Source of the DNA: Clytia hemisphaerica
Taxonomy: Eukaryota > Cnidaria > Hydrozoa > Leptothecata > Clytiidae
Assembly (NCBI GenBank): GCA_902728285.1
Contig: CACVBU010000148.1
Location: 62,001-126,000 of the forward strand
Length of the DNA stretch: 64,000 nucleotides
Reading direction: 5' to 3'
Part shown: one piece after another, positions 24,401-33,400 of the stretch
Position numbering within the stretch: position 1 is the first letter of the stretch
How the letters are laid out: the number at the start of each line of letters is the position of its first letter
Notes under the pieces: generated by a model
Databases searched by the model: none
What the model saw: the letters and a program-made list of their open reading frames with translations, nothing else
What the model was told of the DNA's origin: nothing
Translations under genes and position numbers: made by a program

Positions 24401-27400
24401 CTTTTGAATCATTCAATTTACTCACCTGCCATTTTCCCCAAAATGCTCAAAATTTCTGCTGAGATCCCTAAAAGTGAACTTTTAGTCGGGGAGCAGAATT
24501 CAAAAATGGCATTTTTGCTTAACCCTAAAAAGGAATGGGGTTGTTATATACCGTTGGAACGGAAATTTTATGCTGATTATGGAAACCCAGGTCTTAAAAA
24601 GTCTATCCTGGACGATTTTGAAAACGAGACTGGAGTTTGCACTCCTCCGTGGTGTTTTTTCGATTTTACCTGTTTTAGAAAAATGCTGACTGTCAGCAAA
24701 GTAAAGGTTTTTAGAATTTAATTTTTTTTGAAAATTGCTACCGATAGAATTGCCTTTTAGCAAAAAATTCAAAATTTTTGAAAAAAAAACATTTTTTGCA
24801 CTCCTTCTTAGAGGTTTTTTGCAAAAAATCAGCGTTTTTTACAAAAAAATATACTGCTAAAACAAGTCTGCTGGCAACTGAAATCCGGTTCAAATGACCC
24901 CTTTAATGGTTTTGACGGACGGAAGAAACTATATCTTACCACGACAAAAAACCGAAAACTGCTGTCAAAAAACAATTATTTGGCTTTTTGCTCTCCTTCT
25001 TTGGTGTTTTTTGACAAAAATCGATTTTAGCCGTTTTTAACCAAAATTCGACTTTTACAAACTATTCCCTTAATTTTGGAAACTGAATGCCTTCGTATCT
25101 CTAAAAGTTATTCTCCATTATGTAAAATGATGGAAAAAACAAAAGTTGATCTCCTCCGTTGATGCTTTTTGACCAAAAAGTTATGTTTTTGTACGAATTT
25201 CTGCCTAATGGTCCAGGGGAATTTCAGGTTTAATTTAGGGAACCCAAAATTTGCGTACACATGAAATTTTTTGATTGAAATGTGTTCATTAGGTCCTTAG
25301 GAGTGAAAAACCATCGAGTGACACTTTTCACACCTTGGGCATTTTCCATAATGGTGGAAATTTCAAAATGGCGGATTTTGTATTTTTTTGAAATTTTGAT
25401 GTCTCTGAACATGGACATATTATATACCGTTGGAAAGGGTTTTTCATGCTGAACAACTTTTTTGCTTACAAAAAAGTCATAAAATGTACTCAATGTGAGT
25501 AAAAGTACAAAAGGTGTTAAAATGATGTCATCATCACCACCAAAAATTTGACATTTGCTTCAAATTATTGAAAAGTGAGTGACTACAGGACCTTGAAAAC
25601 CTTGAAAAGCTTATGAAGAAACTTTAAAATAGACCAAACAACCTTGAAAAGTGTACATATGATCTAAAGGAATTCCTTGAAAACCTTGAAAAAGAGCATT
25701 TTGTCTTCTGGTCCCAAAGTCTCTTTCTATACAAGCAATATTTCCAAAAAAATTGCGTGCTTGCTTCTCTCGTTTTTCTCGTAATCTCGAGAATACTACG
25801 AAATAATCTTTTATACACACCTCGTTCAAGAGTATTGTACTACCAGTCAAAATCAAATGGAGCCCCGAGAAACCTTAAAGACACTCAATAAATGAACCGA
25901 AAACCGTGAAAATGCCTAAAATTTGACCCTACAAAACTTAAAACCTTGCAACTAATGAGAACAATTCTGTAGACACCCCGGAAAAGGATTTTTTTCGCTT
26001 AATACTAAAAAGTCTGAAATTTTACTGAGTAATGTGTTATGTAGGATGTAATGTAGAGTATAAAGCAATAGCAATGAAATATAAGCCGAAGGCTAGAAGT
26101 CATTCTCTGAAATACTGATTGAAAGTGGAAGAGATTCCAATGGTTTTAACTCTCTAGACCACCTTTTCTTTGTTCGCTTGACCCACAAGGGAAATCTAGT
26201 TTATTACAGATTCGCTTCATCTAGTTCGCTTACGTAGCAGGCAGCTACAAAGAAACCATCGGTGTCATCAAGCAAAACTAAATAATCGTCATTTTTATTT
26301 TTACACCCCTGTAGCATCAATAAACCGTTGAGAATTTCTTAGCAGGTGGGGAGCTTGAAGGGGCTAAGTGCTAACGGGAATGGCAAATCTCTTTTTTTAT
26401 CATCGAGATGGTTTTTTAGTCCACTTTTTTCAATTGATATGAGTTCTGGGGTTATACGTTTGTGTGTTTTTACAATACCTTGCATCTGTGGTACATCACA
26501 TCACATCCTGTCTGTAGAACTGGCGCTTAAACCCTTTAGGAAGATCTCCTATTTGACGATGGATTAGGTTAAAAGGTTTGATTACCAGGTCAAACTAAGA
26601 GGCCCCCAGCGGACCAAAAATACACGCATTCACGCAAGTTTTTCTCAAATTCATACAAACCCGATTTTTTGGGAAATCGGGGAAATTTTCGGAAAAAATC
26701 AGGGAAATTGTCAAAGATAGGGGAAATTTGCACAAATTTGGGTGAGAAGGAAAAATTCACGCATTCACGCAATAAAAAATGGATTTTCACGCATTAACAC
26801 AAACCGCTGGGGGCCCAACTAAGTAATATTAAAGCTTTACAGATTCCGAAGCAAGCACATGGGCATCTATAAATCACTCACACATTGGTTTGTTTTATTA
26901 CAAGATACAGATATTACAGATATGCAACAATAGTGACATTTTCAATCATACCCAAACATTTCCTCTTTCCAAGATCTTCTTTAAACTCTTATATCTTGGA
27001 TGATTGATGATTTAACTACTTTTTCAGACAGACTATTCAACTGTTTGATGCCTCGATAGTAAAGAGAGTTGCTATAGGGTCCACGATCACCATAACTTTC
27101 GAAAACTTTTACCAGTTCAGAGCTGTGTTCTCAGGTCTTATGTATTTGTTGGTTAAATTTTTTAGAAACACATGATTTGTTGTCATAGTGATTCAAAAGT
27201 TTGAAGATCTCAACTATATCATAACGCAAGCCTATATTTCAGACTTGGGATTCCGATTCTTTGTAATCCAATCATCAATTCAATTACAGAGCAAATACCA
27301 TCGTTAAATCGCCTTTAAATGATAAAGGTGCCTTCGATAAAAGTGCGCAGGCACCTTTTCTATTAAACTGTCGCTAGACTATGTATTGAAGACTTCACTC

Positions 27401-30400
27401 AACCGCCACAAACATACGGTGTAATAGAGGCGTAGCCACAAGTTTTCGTTTCGGGGGGCGAAATTGGAAAAATTTTCACCTTTTTTAGAGGAAATTTATG
27501 CGCCGCAGGCGTAAATTTTTGCTGTAAGCAAGTTTAAATAGCTTAACAAATGGCATTGGAAATCTCAAAGTTAGTGAGAATAAGGTCATAAAAAGTGTAA
27601 AAAACGTTAAAAAAAAATTCTAAGAAATGTCAAGCAGCTTAAAGGATGCCTTAAAAAGGTCAGATGTAGCCAGAAAAAGGTTACAAAAACTACAGACCCC
27701 TTCACATTCTATTGGGAAAACTTTGACCTTTTTGGTAAATTTTTATATTTTTTGGGAGAACCGCCCATCCCCCCGTGGATATGCCACTGTGTTATTCCTC
27801 AAAGATCAAGAAGCAGGTACTACTTTACAGATACAATCTGGGCAATTCCGAAGATGCAGAAAAACTCTTCCACACTATCAAAGTTTCTCCTGTCATAGTT
27901 CTACATGTTAGCTAAAAAAAGATCAAATACATGGATATACTCTTGTAATGTAAAATGTAGAAGAATTCAACTGCCTTGGCAGTCCCAAAGCCTCCACTGG
28001 CATGTTAATGTGAGAATCTCAAAATTATTAAGTAATTACTACTGAATCAAACCTTCATGGCAAGATTAAACACAACCTTTTTCGTGCTACAGTCGAATCA
28101 GTGCTTTTTTATGGTGCACCAACATCAGCATGAAAATACTTTTCAATGGTATATAGACATTCATCAATATAATGGAGCAAATGTCAATGCTTTGGACAGT
28201 GATGACGTTATTTTGATACCTTCTATCACTTTTTACTCGTACATTGCAAATTACTTATTAGATTTTCAGACTTTTTCGTGAGTAATGAAAAATCCTTTTC
28301 AATAATTTGAAGCAAATGTCAAATTTTTGGTGGTGATGATGACATCATTTTAACACCTTCTGTCCCCTTTTACTCACATTGAGTACATTTTATGACTTTT
28401 TTGTAACCAAAAAAGTTGTTCAGCATGAAAAACCCTTTCCAACGGTATATAATATGTCCATGTTCAGAGACATCAAAATTTCAAAAAAAATCCGCCATTT
28501 TGAAATTTCCACCATTATGGAAAATGCCCAAGGTGTGAAAAGTGTCACTCGATGGTTTTTCACTCCTAAGGACCTGATGAACACATTTCAATCAAAAAAT
28601 TTCATGTGTACGCAAATTTTGGGTTCCCTAAATTAAACCTGAAATTCCCCTGGACCATTAGGCAGAAATTCGTACAAAAACATAACTTTTTGGTCTAAAA
28701 GCATCAACGGAGGAGATCAACTTTTGATTTTTTTCATCATTTTACATAATGGAGAATAACTTTTAGAGATACGAAGGCATTCAGTTTCCAAAATTAAGGG
28801 AATAGTTTGTAAAAGTCGAATTTTTTTTGGTTTAAAAACGGCTAAAAATCGATTTTTGTCAAAAAAACACCAAAGAAGGAGAGCAAAAAGCCAAAAATAA
28901 TTGTTTTTTGACAGCAGTTTTCGGTTTTTTTGTCGTGGTAGTAAGATATAGTTCTTCCGTCAAAACCATTAAAGGGGTCATTTGAACCGGATTTCAGTTG
29001 CCAGCAGACTTGTTTTTAGCAGTATATTTTTTGTAAAAAACGCTGATTTTTGCAAAAAAAAAAAAACCTCCAAGAAGGAGTGCAAAAAATGTTTTTTTCA
29101 AAAATTTTGAATTTTTTGCTAAAAGGCAATTCTATTGGTAGCAATTTTCAAAAAAAATTAAATTCTAAAAACCTTTACTTTGCTGACAGTCAGCATTTTT
29201 CTAAAACAGGTAAAATCGAAAAAACACCACGGAGGAGTGCAAACTCCAGCCTCGTTTCCAAAATCGTCCAGGATAGACTTTTTAAGACCTGGGTTTCCAT
29301 AATCAGCATAAAATTTCCGTTCCAACGGTATATAACAACCCCATTCTTTTTTAGGGTTAAGCAAAAACGCTTCTAACTCGAGATATTGAATTCTGCTCCC
29401 CGACTATTTGGGCAAATCTATTACAGTGTAATTTTGGTTGATTTTAATTTTCAATGAATTTTTCTTGTTCAGTCTACAATTTTACACACTCATTTAGTGT
29501 TTTTATGAAATTAGTATTATGTGCAATCAAAATTTGATAGGTGGTTGGGCCTGCCTAAAAGAAATAGTATCAGAATGGGCATAAGGACAAATTTTAAAAA
29601 GGCAGAGGTCAAAAAGGGGTCAAAAAGGGCACTTTATCGCTAAGGCACACCTTCTACCAACATGTTGACGAACCAGCGAGAGACAGAGGTACTGATACTC
29701 CATCACTTATTGACCTTATTCTAACAAAGGAGGAAAGCCAAGTTAACAGCCTGGTCTAGCTACAATTGGAAAAAGTGATCATAGCGTTATATCGTTTACA
29801 TTTGAGTGTTATCTTGAACCAGAATCCACAGGCAAAAACTACAACTATAACAAAGCAAACTTTGAAGCAATGAAAGGATACCTCGAAACATCTAACTGGA
29901 TCACAGATTTTCTTGAAAGAGCAGAAAATGCACACATGAATGAATGCTGGAAAATGTTGTGAGATAAATTGCTAGAGCTTAGGAATCATTACATTCCATA
30001 TGAGAAGGGAATCCATTATGGTAAAAAAGGAACCTTTGCAATCGATAAAGATATACAGCAAAACTTAAAAGAACAAGCTACATGCTGAATGGACCTACCT
30101 GGTGATGAAAGTTAGATAGCAATAAGGAGAAGAATGAAAATAATCAGTCAGAAGATACAGCATCTAGCGAAAATGCATAACACATTAAATTTTATCATTG
30201 ATTGTTGATGGGGGGAGTAGGGAAAATAGAATTAGAAAGTCCCGGTTGCAAAAATCCGTTTTATTGACAGTTGAATCAAGCTTGATGGTGGGCATTGTTA
30301 TCAATAATTTTTTTGTGTGAAAAAACAAAGAAATGTAAGGAAAAAGTCCAATCAAAATCTGCAAAAACGGCGATTCCCGGCATATTTCCGGTATTTTCTC

Positions 30401-33400
30401 AAAAAATCGAACTCGGTGTTTTGAGCATTATGAATAATGCGTGCTATCCGTCAGTTCAATTTTCCTTTTTAAACGAAGATGGAAAATCGAAAAAAATCCA
30501 ATTTTCCATTTCTTTTTTAGCTAAAAAATCAAACCATAGAAAATTGAAATTTTTGTTTTGAATTTTTAAAAAGATTCCTAAAAATATCTCTAGAGCACTA
30601 ACTTGGCGGGAAGTTTGTGTTTTATAGTGCGTTTTGTTTCATTTTTTCGTTTTACAAACAAAAAATGTAAAATTGAATTTTTTTAGATCAAATTCAAATT
30701 CAAATTAATGGCGCCAGAAAAAGAAAAGGGGAAAATTGTCTACAGAAGAAAGAGAGTGTTGAACGTTAAAAGTAGTGTTGTCAACTTCGAACGTGTTCGA
30801 ATTCCTTTAGGGGGTTAGCTAAATGGCCAAACAAAAAAAATCATAACAGAACTTCAATGAGTTTTGTTGAGAATTACTTATTGCTTATGCTAGCCAATAA
30901 GCATCGATCCCAAATCACTGATCGCTTCCATCGTATTACACCCCTGTCTCACTGAACTGGTGGAGATTATACCTCAATTTTCACCAGAGAAAGGACAAAA
31001 TTCAGAACAAAAATTCAAACTTCCAAACCTTGCTGTCGTCAGATGTACATCAAAATAGTAAGATTACACGCGAAAGGGGATACAACCATTAAGGAAGAGA
31101 AAATTTTGACTGGGTTTGAAATTTGAATCAATTTTGACTGGCTTAACTCATTCAGCCCACTTTTGGTAATTATTTACCGGGACGGATCTGACCAGGTCAC
31201 TGACACAGGGGTGTAAAATTCTTTTGATGCTTGCCTTGTTATAAATAAGTGCAATTGTATTACGAGTGAAATTTTATTTTGATAGCTGTCCACTCTTACG
31301 CATTTCTCAATCAACGAATGATAATTGAATAATCAAAACTTTTAAGTTGATTTTTCAATTCATTATCGTATATTGAATAAACGAAATGAAAATCACAAAA
31401 TTTGACAAAATTTGACAATTTTTGTGTTAGTAAAAAAATTTTAGGAATTTTTAAAACAAATCAAAACAAAAATTTCAGTTTTCTATGGTTTGTTTTTTTT
31501 AGCAAAAAATGAAATGGAAAATTGGATTTTTTTCGATTTTCCATGTTCGTTCAAAAAAGAAAATTGAACTGACAGATAGGTACACGCATTACGAATACAC
31601 ATCTTTCTGCAAAAAAATCAGAAAAAACTAAGAATGAAAATTCGAGAAAATGTCACAAAACCGATTTTTCCGGGGTATTTCCGGCATTTTCAGCCGGAAA
31701 AAAATGTTTTTTGAAAATCAGGCTCCGTCACATTTTAGATATTGTCATTTTGCATCAGTGTGCAAAATTTCATAAAAAATATAAAGTACAGCTCAAGAAA
31801 TTCAAGAAATATTGTCTTTCCGTCGTAAATATTTTAAATCAATTTTTAAATAGTTCCGCCTTCAAAAATCAATTTTATTGAAAATTAAAACATGCTTGAT
31901 TTTGGGCATTGCTATTAATAATGTTTTTGAATGAAAAAAACAACCAATTGTAAGGAAAAAGTCCAATGAAAATCCAGAAAAACGACAATTTCTGGCATCA
32001 AAAAGCAGACTCGGCCATGTTTTGGGCATTGTTAATACGCATCTTTGAGCAAAACATCTGAAAAAACTAATGAGGCAATCCTTAGAAAAGCTGGTAATAG
32101 ACGGACAAACGAACGGACATCGGTTAATTTATCAATTTATAGGACCTCCGAGGTAGGTCCAAAAATGGCGTCTCCATTGCAAATAGATAAAATCAATTGG
32201 TTCATACTCTGAGGAGAGAAATAGAGGTGAATATGTAACTTCGAGGAACCAGACTAATAACAGTAATACAGTAGTAACAGCATCATAAAAAGTAATGAAC
32301 TGATCCAGAATTATTTTTACAACTCATACTTTTTAAATTACATTAATTGACATCTTGACATTATTGCCATCTTGTTAGATGTTTTGTTTCAAGAGTTCTT
32401 GCAATAGTTTATCGTTTAACTTGGAGAGGGAATAGACCTTTTCGCCTTCCATCCACAATATTGAATTGTATGCAAAAATTATGGTGGGCGAATTGCTGTG
32501 GTGAAATTCCCTTAGAAAGTATGCAAAACATATGCAAAAAGGAAATAATAATATAAAACTTACATGCATAATTGACATTACAATTAAAGTGTAATCTTGT
32601 AGAAGAAAGATTAAATTTGCTTCTCTTGAAAAACTAAAAATAATTATATTCGCTCATCTCTTAGAACAAGCACTTCAAAAAACCATAACATTAGACATAA
32701 ACTCAAGCTAAAAAATCACCAGCAAAGGTACAAAAATAATCCTTTTTCGGCTGACGGTAAATTATTCTCCTGGGAATAGTTTTAAACCACCAAATGAACA
32801 AATGAAAACATTGATCTGAACCCCCTGATTTACAGCAACTTTTACTAACGTGTTGCGGTTGACCTTAAAACGGGGGTTTTAATATTTTCTTGCACGGGAA
32901 AGAATGTGTGACGTCATAATTACTGCTTTCAGTTTGTGTGTTTTGAAAGTTTGATGTGTGTACTCCATCTTCATGGAATCTTTTAATGGCATGAAAACAG
33001 AATATATATGCTATGTCTTTAAGAACAAATTTCTAAAAGGCTTTTGTTGTTTTGTAAATATTTCTTTTTGGATTAAGAAATTCCATCTTTTATTGTTCTA
33101 ATGATTATAATATTTATTCATAAGATGCTTTGTTGTCTTTTTAATCTTTGTGTAAACTTGCATATGTTTTGCATACTTTCCAACTAAATCCAAACACGGC
33201 TTTTTCGTTTCTGTATTTTTGCATACAATTCAATATGGCGGATGGAAATGGCAAAAAGGTCTATTTTTTTCATAACAGTTATTTGTGGTTGATCAGAATT
33301 AGGCAGGGCTGTCGGATTTAGGACCACTCACTGAATTAAAAAAGCTGGATGCTTATGGCATCAGAGGAAAGGTGCTTGAATGGATAGAAGCTTTTTCTCC

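Larger units (their letters stand above)
24485..29405. mobile_element. 4.9-kb element with 1.1-kb terminal inverted repeats, TA-flanked (family C)
   Basis: Arms 24485-25574 and 28296-29405 are nearly identical reverse complements (about 1.1 kb). The outer ends GTCGGGGAGCAGAATTC are both flanked by TA, consistent with a TA target duplication. The 2.7-kb interior has no long ORF; it contains a LINE RT scrap (about 27780-28115) and simple AT-rich sequence. Short ORFs in the arms are mirror images of each other and are not genes. Sits in LARP1 intron 1. Related by its ends to 56968-58540. Confidence 0.9.

Noticed and set aside
25230-25493. 87-codon minus-strand ORF, repeated at 28379-28636 on the plus strand
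   Set aside because: The two are the same sequence in the two inverted arms of one element; Lys/Phe-rich text without motifs, so not a gene.
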